The notes under the pieces: generated by a model
Told to the model about the DNA's origin: nothing
Seen by the model: only the letters and a program-made list of their open reading frames with translations
Database searches by the model: none
From: a bacterium
Lineage (GTDB): Bacteria; Elusimicrobiota; Elusimicrobia; UBA1565
DNA: 33,291 nucleotides
Direction of reading: 5' to 3'
Assembly: GCA_004322435.1 (NCBI GenBank)
Contig: SCTT01000227.1
Location: 1-33,291, forward strand
Part shown: piece after piece, positions 1 to 8,257 of the stretch
How positions within the stretch are numbered: position 1 is the first letter of the stretch
Layout: each line of letters begins with the position of its first letter
Translations under genes and position numbers: made by a program

Positions 1-2
1 CC

Positions 3-485
3 AACATGCCCGACCTCGACGCGGCGACGCTCTATCCGGGCATCGCCTGCTTCGAGGCCGCGAACGTCTCGGTGGGCCGCGGCACCGAGCGCCCGTTCCG
101 CTGGGTCGGCGCCCCGTGGATGGACGCCGCCGCCGTGGTCAAGCGCCTGCGCGCCGAGGACATCCCCGGCGTCGAGTTCACGGCGCACAGGGACATGCCC
201 ACCAAGAGCGTCTACGAGGGCGTGCCCTCCAACGGCGTCCGTCTGCGGGTCACCGACCGCGACGCCCTGCGCCCGCTGCGCGTCTGGCTGCACCTGGCGG
301 TCGCGCTCCGGGACCTCCACCCGAAGGACTTCGCGGTCGACGCGGAGCGCCTGCCGCTCTTCGTCGGCAACAAGCGCTTCGTCGAGCTGTTTCAAGCGGG
401 CGCTCCGCTGTCCGCGCTCGAGCCGGCTTTAGACGACGGCCTGGCCGCCTTCAAGGCCCGCCGCGCCGCGTTCCTCCTCTACTGA
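3..485 (+). CDS. NamZ-like exo-beta-N-acetylmuramidase (DUF1343), C-terminal part
   Basis: This is the last 160 residues of a protein whose start lies left of the window; the frame is open from base 3 and ends at TGA 483-485. The stretch NMPDLDAATLYPGIACFEAA followed by NVSVGRGTERPF and VGAPWMD matches the conserved core of the DUF1343/NamZ family as I remember it. In Bacillus subtilis NamZ is an exo-acting enzyme that removes MurNAc from the non-reducing end of peptidoglycan fragments. A role in wall turnover fits anmK and murQ in the same window. The signal peptide and N-terminal catalytic half cannot be seen. The next gene starts one base after the stop, so the two are probably co-transcribed. 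Confidence 0.85.
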   Translation, partial: NMPDLDAATLYPGIACFEAANVSVGRGTERPFRWVGAPWMDAAAVVKRLRAEDIPGVEFTAHRDMPTKSVYEGVPSNGVRLRVTDRDALRPLRVWLHLAVALRDLHPKDFAVDAERLPLFVGNKRFVELFQAGAPLSALEPALDDGLAAFKARRAAFLLY

Positions 486-486
486 C

Positions 487-3291
487 TTGATCCCTCCCGC
501 CCTGGCCGCGTCGACGCTGCTCGCGGGGGCCGCGGCGCTGGTCTTCGAGACGCTCTGGGTGCGTCTGGTGACCTTGCACCTGGGCCACACGGCGCCCGCC
601 GTCTCGGCCGTGCTCACGGCGTTCATGGCCGGCCTCGCCGCCGGCAGCTGGCTCGCCGGGCGCGCCGCCGACCGCCGCTCGCGCGCGGACTGCCTGCGCC
701 TGTACGCCCTCTGCGAGCTCGGGGCGGGCCTGTTGGGACTCAGCATGGGCCCCCTCCTCGACGCCGCCGGCCGCGCCGCCGTCGCCTCCGGCCTCACCGG
801 CCTGACCCCCGGGACCCAAGCCGGCGCGACCTTCCTCATCGCCGCGCCGCTGTTGGCCCTGCCCGCCGCGGCGATGGGCGCCAGCCTTCCGCTCCTCACC
901 CGCGCGCTGGGCGGAGGAGACTCCCCCGAAGCCGCGCTCGCCCCGATGTACGGCTTGAACACCGCCGGGGCGATGTTCGGCTGCCTCGCCGCGGGCCTGT
1001 TCCTGCTGCCCGGCCTCGGCCTCAAGCGCTCGCTCATGCTCGCCGCCGTCTGCGACGGGGCCGCCTCCCTCCTGGCCTGGCGCGCCGCGGCGGAAGCCGA
1101 CCCCGCTCCCGTGAAACCCGGCGCCGCGGCGGCGGGCCCGAGCGCCGCGCCGGGCCCGCTGTTCTTTCTGGCCCTGACCGGCGCCGCCGCGATGGCCTGC
1201 GAGACCGCCTGGGCGCGCGCGCTGGCGCTCTTGGCCGGCTCGACCGTGTTCGCGTTCACCGCCGTGGTGGCCGCCGTGCTCGCGGGCCTGGCGCTCGGCA
1301 GCCTGACCTTCTCCCGGCGGCGGCCCGAGAGCTCCGGCGGCCTCGGCGTCCTGCTGGCCCTCCTCGCGCTGGCCGTCGCGCTCCCTTTGGCCGCCTACGA
1401 CAGCCTGCCGTTCTTGCTGACGCGGTTCCGGGTCGGGACCGCCGACGCCGCCTTCCTCGGCGCCGCGTTCCTCGCCGCCCCGGCGGCGCTCCTCATGGGA
1501 GCCGTCCTCCCCTGGGCGGTGACCTTGGCCGCTCCGGCCGAGGCGCGCCTGGGCCGCGCGGTCGGCGCACTCTACTCGGCCAACACCGCGGGCGCCATCG
1601 TCGGCGCCGCCGCCGCCGGGCTCGTCCTCCTGCCGGGCTGGGGCTGGCGCGGGACCTTGGCCGCGTGCGCCGCGGGCTACGCCGCCTTAGGCGCGGTCCT
1701 CCTCGCGCGCGCCGGACGGACGGGGGCCGCGCTCGCCGCGCTCGCCCCCGGAGTCCTGGCGGTGCTCGTGCGCTCCGGCAACCCGCGCCTCGAGGCCAGC
1801 GGCATGTTCCTCTACGCGCGCTACTACCGCGAGGCGCCCAACGCGGCGGAGTTCGCCGCCGAGCTCGGCCGCGACCGCGTCATCTTCCACGAGACCGGCC
1901 GCGACTCGACCGTCACGGTCCTCGAGTCCCCCTTCAACGAACGCTTCCTGCGCGTCAACGGCAAGACCGACGCGTCGGAGGGCGGAGACATGTCGACCCA
2001 GCTGCTCTTGGGCTACATGCCGCGCCTGTGGGGCCCGGCGGCCCCCAAGCGCGCGCTCGACATCGGCCTCGGAGCGGGCCTGACCGCGGCGGCGCTCGCC
2101 GAGGACAAGGGCCTCGAAGCGCTCGACATCGTCGAGATCGAGCCCGCCGTGGGCCGCGCGGCGGCGCTCTTCGCGCGCTCGAACCGCGACGTGCTGTCCG
2201 ACCCGCGGGTGCGGCTCCTCTTCGCCGACGCGCGCCAGGTCCTCGCCGCGCCGGGGCCGCGCTACGACCTCATCGTCTCCGAACCCTCGAACCCCTGGAT
2301 CGCCGGCGTCTCCGCGCTCTTCACGCGCGAGGCCTTCGCGCTGGGACGCCGGCGCCTGAACCCGGACGGCGTCTTCTGCCAGTGGTTCCACAGCTACCAT
2401 ATGCGGCCCGACGACTTCCGCCTCGTCGCGCGCACCTTCGCCGCGGTGTTCCCGCACGCGGTCCTGCTCTCGAACGGAGAGGCCGACTACTTCCTGCTGG
2501 GCTCCGAGTCCCCGCTCGAGCCCGACTTCGCGCGCTTCAAGGCGGTCTACGCCTCGGACTCCGTGTTCCGGAAAGACCTCAAGCGCCTCGGCACCGCCTT
2601 CGACCAGCCGTTCCTCCTGTTGACGGGCACCTTCGCGCTGGGCGACGCCGACCTGCGCCGCTGGGCCGGCGAAGGGCCGCTCCACTTAGACGACCGCCCG
2701 ACCTTGGAATCCAACGCCGCGCGCAGCATCGGCCTGGCCTCGGCGGGCGCCATCCTGTCCGGAATCAACGCCGCCAAGACCGCCTGGTCCCCGCCGGGAA
2801 CGAAGAACCTGGACGTCCGCAACAGCGACCTGTCGCTGCTCTTCGCGAAGGCCGCCGAGACGATGCTCGACGCCGAGAAGGCCGCCGGGGCGCAGGCGCC
2901 CGCCGAGCGCGCGCTCAAGTACGACCCCAAGTCCGGCCGGGCTTGGACGGCTTATGGGCGCTGGCTCGACGCGGTGGACCGGGACCCGGAAGCGTTCTCG
3001 GCCCTCGTCAAAGGCGCCAAGCTCGCGCCGGAGTCTCCCGCCGGCCGCGCGCGGCTGGGCATCTTCCTCTATGCCAAGGGGAACGCCAAGGACGCGCGCC
3101 CCGAGCTCGAGGCCGCGCGGCGCCTCGAGCCCGGGCATCCGCTGGCGTGCCTGGGGCTGGGCTGGATGGCGCTCGAGGCGCACGACAAGGCGGCCGCGCG
3201 CCTGGTCCTCGCCGAAGCTTTGGCGCGCCCCGTCCCCTCGGCCTCGCTGCGCGCCGACCTCTCCTCCGCCCTCTCCGCCGCCAACAAGTAA
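487..3291 (+). CDS. Polytopic membrane protein fused to a spermidine-synthase-like domain and C-terminal TPR-like repeats
   Basis: A 934-residue protein starting at TTG 487, one base after the previous stop. Residues 1 to about 425 form many hydrophobic segments, including LAALPAAAMGASLPLLTRAL and a second similar half, as in the fused MFS/spermidine synthase family. Residues about 440-720 are a Rossmann methyltransferase-like spermidine synthase domain: ALDIGLGAGL near 523 (nucleotide-binding loop), DIVEIEPAV, and YDLIVSEPSNPW near 590-600. From about 790 to the end are alanine-rich helical repeats resembling TPRs (LKYDPKSGRAWTAYGRWLDA). In this family polyamine synthase activity is usually unproven, so I do not name a substrate. 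The TTG start is favoured because of the tight spacing and because the first membrane helix begins at once. Confidence 0.85.
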   Translation: MIPPALAASTLLAGAAALVFETLWVRLVTLHLGHTAPAVSAVLTAFMAGLAAGSWLAGRAADRRSRADCLRLYALCELGAGLLGLSMGPLLDAAGRAAVASGLTGLTPGTQAGATFLIAAPLLALPAAAMGASLPLLTRALGGGDSPEAALAPMYGLNTAGAMFGCLAAGLFLLPGLGLKRSLMLAAVCDGAASLLAWRAAAEADPAPVKPGAAAAGPSAAPGPLFFLALTGAAAMACETAWARALALLAGSTVFAFTAVVAAVLAGLALGSLTFSRRRPESSGGLGVLLALLALAVALPLAAYDSLPFLLTRFRVGTADAAFLGAAFLAAPAALLMGAVLPWAVTLAAPAEARLGRAVGALYSANTAGAIVGAAAAGLVLLPGWGWRGTLAACAAGYAALGAVLLARAGRTGAALAALAPGVLAVLVRSGNPRLEASGMFLYARYYREAPNAAEFAAELGRDRVIFHETGRDSTVTVLESPFNERFLRVNGKTDASEGGDMSTQLLLGYMPRLWGPAAPKRALDIGLGAGLTAAALAEDKGLEALDIVEIEPAVGRAAALFARSNRDVLSDPRVRLLFADARQVLAAPGPRYDLIVSEPSNPWIAGVSALFTREAFALGRRRLNPDGVFCQWFHSYHMRPDDFRLVARTFAAVFPHAVLLSNGEADYFLLGSESPLEPDFARFKAVYASDSVFRKDLKRLGTAFDQPFLLLTGTFALGDADLRRWAGEGPLHLDDRPTLESNAARSIGLASAGAILSGINAAKTAWSPPGTKNLDVRNSDLSLLFAKAAETMLDAEKAAGAQAPAERALKYDPKSGRAWTAYGRWLDAVDRDPEAFSALVKGAKLAPESPAGRARLGIFLYAKGNAKDARPELEAARRLEPGHPLACLGLGWMALEAHDKAAARLVLAEALARPVPSASLRADLSSALSAANK

Positions 3292-3327
3292 CGTCTGGTG
3301 CCAGGCATACGGAAGGTCGGAAGTGGG

Positions 3328-3333
3328 TAGAAT
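3328..3333 (+). promoter_or_regulatory. -10 box for the EamA transporter gene
   Basis: TAGAAT ends exactly 6 nt before the GTG start at 3340. No convincing -35 or Shine-Dalgarno is visible. The position predicts a leaderless transcript. Confidence 0.5.
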
Positions 3334-3339
3334 GACCCC

Positions 3340-4215
3340 GTGAACTTCGTCCTCCTCGCGGTCGCCGTCCTGTGCATGTCCCAGCCCGCGAACCTCATCC
3401 GCTGGGCGCACGCCCCCATCGAGGTCATCGGCTTCTGGCGGCTCGCCATCGCGACTTTGGCTCTGGCGCCGTTCGCCTGGAGGGCGCGTGCTTCCTGGCT
3501 CGCACTGCAGACTCGCCAGCGCGGCCTCCATCTGGCGGCCGGCGTGTTCCTGTTCGTCCACCTCTGGACGTACGTGTACGCCGCCCAGCACACGCTCATC
3601 GCCAACTGCATGGCGGCGTTTTGCACCCACCCGCTCCTGGTCGGGCTGGGAGCGTGGATTTTCCACGGCGAGAAGCCGACCGCGCGCCTCGGCGTCTCCT
3701 ACCTGCTCGCAGGCCTCGGCGTGTGGGCGCTCTTATCGGGCTCGATGAGCCTCGACCCAGCGCGCCTGGCCGGGGACTTGGCAGGCATCGCCTCGGCGGG
3801 GTTCTACGCGGGCTACGTCCTGCTAGGACGTTCGCTGCGGAAGTCTCTCGACAATCGCGCCTACGCGACGGGCGTGTACGCGGTCACTGCGGCGCTGTTC
3901 TTCGTCACCGGGGTCGCGCGCGGGGTCGCCTGGGACGGACAGCCGCCGGTGTTCTGGCTCTCCGTCGCGGGCCTGGGACTCGGCGTGACGCTCGGCGGGC
4001 ACGCGATGTTCTCGTACTTGCTGGGCTCGATGAACGTGAACGTGATGACGACCGCCAAACTCCTCGAACCCATTTTCGGCGGCCTCACCGCCTGGCTGGC
4101 TTTCGGCGAGCCGCTGCGGGCCCGGACGGGGCTGGCCTTCGCGCTCATCGCGGGGGCCGTCGTCGTCCTCGTAACGGACCCCAGGCACCCAGGTCCGATG
4201 CCCGAGGAAGACTGA
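3340..4215 (+). CDS. EamA/DMT-superfamily transporter
   Basis: A 291-residue integral membrane protein with about ten hydrophobic helices in two homologous halves (about 1-135 and 145-278), the layout of the drug/metabolite transporter superfamily. Family-like signs are VIGFWRLAIATLALAPFAWR in helix 2 and the helix-9 segment AKLLEPIFGGLTAWLAFGE, where LEP and the following glycines are typical of EamA exporters. Length is normal. Start is GTG 3340; the ATG at 3332 is out of frame and stops after three codons. Substrate cannot be predicted, as family members export amino acids, nucleotides, drugs or other small solutes. It lies 48 bp downstream of the previous gene and has its own -10 box, so it is probably a separate unit. 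Confidence 0.9.
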   Translation: MNFVLLAVAVLCMSQPANLIRWAHAPIEVIGFWRLAIATLALAPFAWRARASWLALQTRQRGLHLAAGVFLFVHLWTYVYAAQHTLIANCMAAFCTHPLLVGLGAWIFHGEKPTARLGVSYLLAGLGVWALLSGSMSLDPARLAGDLAGIASAGFYAGYVLLGRSLRKSLDNRAYATGVYAVTAALFFVTGVARGVAWDGQPPVFWLSVAGLGLGVTLGGHAMFSYLLGSMNVNVMTTAKLLEPIFGGLTAWLAFGEPLRARTGLAFALIAGAVVVLVTDPRHPGPMPEED

Positions 4216-4219
4216 ATTT

Positions 4220-4262
4220 ATACCTTGTAATTATCTTAGTCGCCACGTAAAATACAAGGTAT
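4220..4262 (+). promoter_or_regulatory. Promoter bracketed by a perfect 10-bp inverted repeat (putative operator)
   Basis: Arms ATACCTTGTA (4220-4229) and TACAAGGTAT (4253-4262) are exact reverse complements separated by 23 nt. Between and overlapping them is a good sigma70-type promoter: TTGTAA (4225-4230), 17 bp, TAAAAT (4248-4253), then 7 nt to ATG 4261. One arm covers the -35 and the other the +1/start codon, as expected for a repressor operator. The segment is AT-rich compared with its surroundings. Confidence 0.65.
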
Positions 4263-5430
4263 GAATATAGCCCGCGACGCGGAAGCCGGGCTGCGCTCGT
4301 TCTTGGCGACCTTCCCGGTCGTGCTCGTGGCGGGCCCGCGCCAGTCGGGAAAGACCACGCTCGTCAGGTCGGCGCTGTCCGCCTGGAGGTACCTGGACCT
4401 CGAGAACCCGACGGACTACGACCTGCTCTCCTCGGACCCCGAAGGTTTTCTGGCCGCGAACCCCGGCCGGGTCGTCATCGACGAGGCGCAGAGGTTCCCC
4501 GAACTCTTCCCCATCCTGCGCGGGGTCGTCGACAAGCGCCGCAAACCGGGCTCCTTCGTCCTGACTGGCTCGGCGGCCCCCGGACTCATGCGGCAGGGCG
4601 GGGAGACGCTGGCTGGCCGAATCGGCGTCCTCGAGTTGACGCCGTTCGGCTCCGCCGAACTCTCGTCCCGCCCCCACTGGCAGGCTGAACGCTGGTTCTG
4701 GGGCGGATTTCCTCCGCTCTACGCGCTCGGGAAGCTCGAGCGGAAGACAGCCTGGCTGGACCAGTTCGTCGCGACCTTCCTCGAACGGGACATCCCGGCC
4801 CTGGGAATCCAGGTCCCCGCGCTCCGCCTGCGCAAGCTCTGGATGATGCTCTCCCACGTCCACGGCGGCCTCCTCAACGTTGCGGACCTGGCCCGCTCGC
4901 TCGACATGGGGGTGACCGCCGTCTCACATCACCTGGACATCCTCGAAGGGGCGTTCATGGTCCGCCGTTTGCAGCCCTACCACGCGAATGTGGCAAAGCG
5001 GCTCGTGAAGAGTCCGAAGCTGTACATCCGCGACACGGGCCTCCTGCACCACCTAGCCGGACTGCGGTCCCCGCGTGAGTTGGAAACATGGCCCGGACGG
5101 GGGCTTTCCTGGGAGGGCTTCGTCATCGAAGAACTCATCCGACGCGCCCACCTCCGCTGGCCGTCCCCAGGCTGCTGGTTCTGGCGGACGCAGGCCGGCG
5201 CCGAAACGGACCTGCTGGTCGAGCATGGTCGGACGAGGCTGGCCATAGAGATCAAGGCGTCCGCCTCGTTGTCCGCGAAGAGCCTCCTAGGCGTGCGCCA
5301 ATGCATGAAGGACTTGGGACTGAAGCAGGGTTATGTCGTCTACCGGGGGGACCGGGTCCTTCGGGTCGCCCCGGGTCTGACGGCCCTGCCTTGGGGACGG
5401 CTGGCTGACGGCGGCCTCCCCGGGGATTGA
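4261..5430 (+). CDS. AAA ATPase with C-terminal DUF4143 (AAA_14 family)
   Basis: A 389-residue protein. Walker A is GPRQSGKTT (residues 25-33), Walker B is VVIDEAQRFP (71-80), and LTGSAAP near 101 fits the sensor region. A winged-helix-like stretch, NVADLARSLDMGVTAVSHHL, lies around 206-226, and the C-terminal DUF4143 carries AETDLLVEHG and LAIEIKAS (about 313-335), the PD-(D/E)xK-like pattern usual at this position. These ATPases are often multicopy, spread by horizontal transfer, and of unknown role. The start at ATG 4261 is set by the promoter. The gene has its own operator-like palindrome and less extreme base composition upstream than its neighbours, consistent with a transferred cassette. 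No partner toxin or transposase lies beside it. Confidence 0.88.
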   Translation: MNIARDAEAGLRSFLATFPVVLVAGPRQSGKTTLVRSALSAWRYLDLENPTDYDLLSSDPEGFLAANPGRVVIDEAQRFPELFPILRGVVDKRRKPGSFVLTGSAAPGLMRQGGETLAGRIGVLELTPFGSAELSSRPHWQAERWFWGGFPPLYALGKLERKTAWLDQFVATFLERDIPALGIQVPALRLRKLWMMLSHVHGGLLNVADLARSLDMGVTAVSHHLDILEGAFMVRRLQPYHANVAKRLVKSPKLYIRDTGLLHHLAGLRSPRELETWPGRGLSWEGFVIEELIRRAHLRWPSPGCWFWRTQAGAETDLLVEHGRTRLAIEIKASASLSAKSLLGVRQCMKDLGLKQGYVVYRGDRVLRVAPGLTALPWGRLADGGLPGD

Positions 5431-5509
5431 TTTCAGTCCCAATCCAAGGGGGACCTTTGCCGGACGACCTCTAGGCCCCCCGCTCCTCGTGCCGGACCGC
5501 CTTTCCTTA

Positions 5510-5515
5510 TATTCT
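5510..5515 (+). promoter_or_regulatory. -10 box for the nuclease-transporter fusion gene
   Basis: TATTCT ends 6 nt before GTG 5522, inside a short AT-rich stretch of an otherwise GC-rich gap. An overlapping TATATT sits at 5508-5513. No -35 is obvious. Confidence 0.45.
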
Positions 5516-5521
5516 TAAGCC

Positions 5522-8257
5522 GTGACACTGAAACGGCCCCTGGCGGCACTCTTGGCCGCGGCGACCGTCCTCAACTCCCTCCCCGCCGCCGCCCAGCGCG
5601 TCGTGGCTCCCGTCGTCGCGCCGCTCAACACGCCTTCCGTCCTGCCCGGCGCCTACAGGCTGCCATCGGCGCTGACCCTGCCCAGCTTTTCTCCGCAAGC
5701 CCTATCTCTCCCTCTCCCGCTTGCGGGAGAGGGCGGGGTGAGGGTCCCTCACCCTATCCCTCTCCCGCAAGCGGGAGAGGGGATCAAAGCCGCCCAAGCC
5801 GCCTCCCCCGCGACCCCCGCCGAGTCCCTCAAGGCCTTCACCGCCGAGCTGGCCGAAGCCAAGCCCGGCGGCGACGCGGCCGCGGCTCCGCTCCTCGGCC
5901 GCTTCTTCGACGCGGGCCTCGCGAAGGGCTCCCCCGCCGACGCCGTCGTCTCCGAACCCTCGGCCGGCTCCGCCGCGCTCCTCCAGCGCCCGCTCGCGTC
6001 GCTCAAGGAACTGCGCGTCGGCACCTACAACGTCTTAAACCTCATGGAGAAGGTCGGCAAGCACGTCCCCGACCCCGACCACCCCGGCCGCATGATCCAG
6101 ATCTCCGGGCGCACGCCCAAAGAGGAATGGCAGCTGCGCGAGCAGGCCAAGGCCATCCTCGAATCCAACCTCGACGTCGTCGCTCTCCAAGAGGTCGAGA
6201 CCATCGCCGCGCTCGACGAGTTCAACCAGCGCTACCTGGGCGGCGCCTACAAGACCCTGCTCATCGAGGGCAACGACCCGCGCGGCATCGACATCGCCTT
6301 CCTCGTCAAGAAGGACATCCCGTTCCAAGTCGAGCAGCGCTCCCACAAGGGCGAGACTTGGAGCGACCCGACGCAGGGAGGGGCGCAGGCCGCCATCTTC
6401 TCGCGCGACCTGACGTCCTTGGTCGTGCGCGCGCCCGGACTATCGAAGCCCTTGTTCGTACTCCTCGGAACGCATTTTAAGTCCAAGCGCGACCGCCCCG
6501 GCGACCCGAACTCGGAAATCCTACGCGTCGCTCAAGTGAAGCGCGCGGCCGAAATCGCCGCGCGCTATCGGAACGAGTTCGGCGAGGACGTGCCGCTGAT
6601 GCTCGCCGGAGACTTCAACGGCGACCTGAACGGCGGCCCCGAGTTCGCGCCGCTCTGGGACGAGGCCGGGCTCACGAACAGCCTGGACTTAGGCGACAAG
6701 CCGCTGCGCGGCGAAGACCGCGTCACCCACACCTATCATCCGAAAGACGGCCCCAGCCATTTCGCGCAGATGGACGGCGTGCTGGTCTCGAAGAGCCTAG
6801 CGGCCCTCGTGCGCCGCGCCGAGGTCTACCGCTACAAGAACGCCGACGGGACGCTGCGCCCCATCCCGCGCACCTACAAAGAGCGCGAGCAGAACCCCTC
6901 GGACCACTTCCCGCTCTTCATGACGCTCGATTTCCAACCGCTGCTGCGCCGGGTCTCTCCGGCCCTCTTCGGTCCCTCGGTCCAAGGACGCTCGGGCGTC
7001 ACCGAGACCCCGCCCGTGAAGCCCGCGCCGGTCCCGGGCGAGCGCCGCCTGGCCGTGCTCGGGATGGCCTGGAGCTTCCTCGCCATCGCGTCCATGTACA
7101 TCGTGATGCCCGTGCGCTCCGCCTTTTTGCTCACGCAGTTCGGCCCCGAGGTCATGCCCTGGGTGTTCATGGCGAGCGCCGCCTTCACCGGCCTGGCCGC
7201 CTGGGCTTACGGCCGCTTCTCGAACGCGCCCCGCGCGAAGCTCCTCGGCGGCGCGCTGGCCGTCCTCGGCGCCGGCCTCGTCGGCTGGTGGCTGGCCGCG
7301 CCCGTGGCGATGGCCTCGGCGCCGGTGTCCTTCGCCTTCTCGATGTGGACCGACGCCTTCAGCATCATGTCGGTGACGCTGTTCTGGACCTACGCCGACG
7401 ACCGCTTCAAGGGCGAGACCGCCAAGAAGTGGTTCGGCGCCTTCGCCGCCGCCGGCGCCTTGGGGAGCATCGTCGGCTCGGGCGTGACGCGCTATCTGGT
7501 CGCCGCGCTCGGCGCGCCGCACCTTCTGCTCATCGCCGCCGCGACGTTCGCGGCCATCGGCGGCGTGTTCTGGGCGATGGAGCGCACCGCCTACGCCCCC
7601 GTGACGACGGCCGCGGCCCCGCAGAAGGCCGCGGCGTCCGGCTCGGGAGCCTGGGCCACGGCCAAGGAGATCGCGCGCTCCCCCTTCCTCCTCGCTCTGG
7701 CCGCCTTGGTGTTCTTCGAGCGCCTCGTCCCCGACTTCGGGCAGTACCTCTTCAGCCTCCAGGCCCAGCACGCCTACGCGACGAAGGAGGCGATGGCCGC
7801 CTTCATGGCCGGCTTCGGGATGGTGACCGGCGCGACGTCGCTTTTGATGAGCGCGCTCGCGACGCGCTGGATCCTCAAGAAGTTCGGGGTCGGCAAGGCG
7901 CTGATGAGCGCGCCCCTGATGAGCCTTTTGGGCTTTGCGGCGATGGGCGCCGCTCCGACCTTGCCGGTCACCGTCGGGGCCAGCCTCGCCGAGGGCCTGC
8001 CGCGCTACACCGTCTTCAAGGCCGCCAAGGAGGCGACCTACACCACGGCGGACAAGGACGTGATCTACCGCGTGAAGGCCTACATCGAGATGTTCGTCTA
8101 TCGCTTCGCGCGCGGCGTCGCAGGCCTGATGCTGCTCTTCCTGACCGGGCCCGCCTTCCTCGGCTGGGGCCCCGCCGCCGTCGCCTGGGCCGCCGTACCG
8201 CTGGCGTTGGCCTGGGCCTACTCCGCCTGGCGGCTCGCCCGCATCAAGTCGCCGTAA
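5522..8257 (+). CDS. Secreted endonuclease/exonuclease/phosphatase domain fused to a polytopic transporter-like domain
   Basis: A 911-residue protein. Residues 1-25 are a Sec signal peptide ending AAAQ. A Pro/Ala/Leu linker (about 26-160) follows, part of it encoded by two palindromic repeats. Residues about 165-472 are an EEP-fold hydrolase: VGTYNVLNLM (catalytic Asn), DVVALQEVET (Glu), GTHFKSKR, LAGDFNGDLN (Asp/Asn) and PSDHFPLFMTL (Asp/His), so the active site looks complete. Residues about 510-911 are a many-helix membrane domain; FWTYADDRFKGETAKKWFG followed by GALGSIVGSG resembles nucleotide translocase/MFS-type carriers. The nuclease or phosphatase domain would be outside the inner membrane and tethered by the carrier. 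A reasonable guess is hydrolysis of an extracytoplasmic phosphoester coupled to uptake; the substrate is unknown. GTG start. Confidence 0.85.
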   Translation: MTLKRPLAALLAAATVLNSLPAAAQRVVAPVVAPLNTPSVLPGAYRLPSALTLPSFSPQALSLPLPLAGEGGVRVPHPIPLPQAGEGIKAAQAASPATPAESLKAFTAELAEAKPGGDAAAAPLLGRFFDAGLAKGSPADAVVSEPSAGSAALLQRPLASLKELRVGTYNVLNLMEKVGKHVPDPDHPGRMIQISGRTPKEEWQLREQAKAILESNLDVVALQEVETIAALDEFNQRYLGGAYKTLLIEGNDPRGIDIAFLVKKDIPFQVEQRSHKGETWSDPTQGGAQAAIFSRDLTSLVVRAPGLSKPLFVLLGTHFKSKRDRPGDPNSEILRVAQVKRAAEIAARYRNEFGEDVPLMLAGDFNGDLNGGPEFAPLWDEAGLTNSLDLGDKPLRGEDRVTHTYHPKDGPSHFAQMDGVLVSKSLAALVRRAEVYRYKNADGTLRPIPRTYKEREQNPSDHFPLFMTLDFQPLLRRVSPALFGPSVQGRSGVTETPPVKPAPVPGERRLAVLGMAWSFLAIASMYIVMPVRSAFLLTQFGPEVMPWVFMASAAFTGLAAWAYGRFSNAPRAKLLGGALAVLGAGLVGWWLAAPVAMASAPVSFAFSMWTDAFSIMSVTLFWTYADDRFKGETAKKWFGAFAAAGALGSIVGSGVTRYLVAALGAPHLLLIAAATFAAIGGVFWAMERTAYAPVTTAAAPQKAAASGSGAWATAKEIARSPFLLALAALVFFERLVPDFGQYLFSLQAQHAYATKEAMAAFMAGFGMVTGATSLLMSALATRWILKKFGVGKALMSAPLMSLLGFAAMGAAPTLPVTVGASLAEGLPRYTVFKAAKEATYTTADKDVIYRVKAYIEMFVYRFARGVAGLMLLFLTGPAFLGWGPAAVAWAAVPLALAWAYSAWRLARIKSP
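5710..5782. repeat. Two inverted REP-like palindromes inside the linker of the fusion gene
   Basis: Copy A at 5710-5744 has the core CCCTCTCCCGC/GCGGGAGAGGG with the tail GGGGTGAGGG; copy B at 5746-5782 is the same unit in reverse orientation. Together they form a BIME-like pair. They are translated in frame (SLPLPLAGEGGVRVPHP, then IPLPQAGEG). The same unit occurs at 22059-22093 and 23246-23280. Confidence 0.85.
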
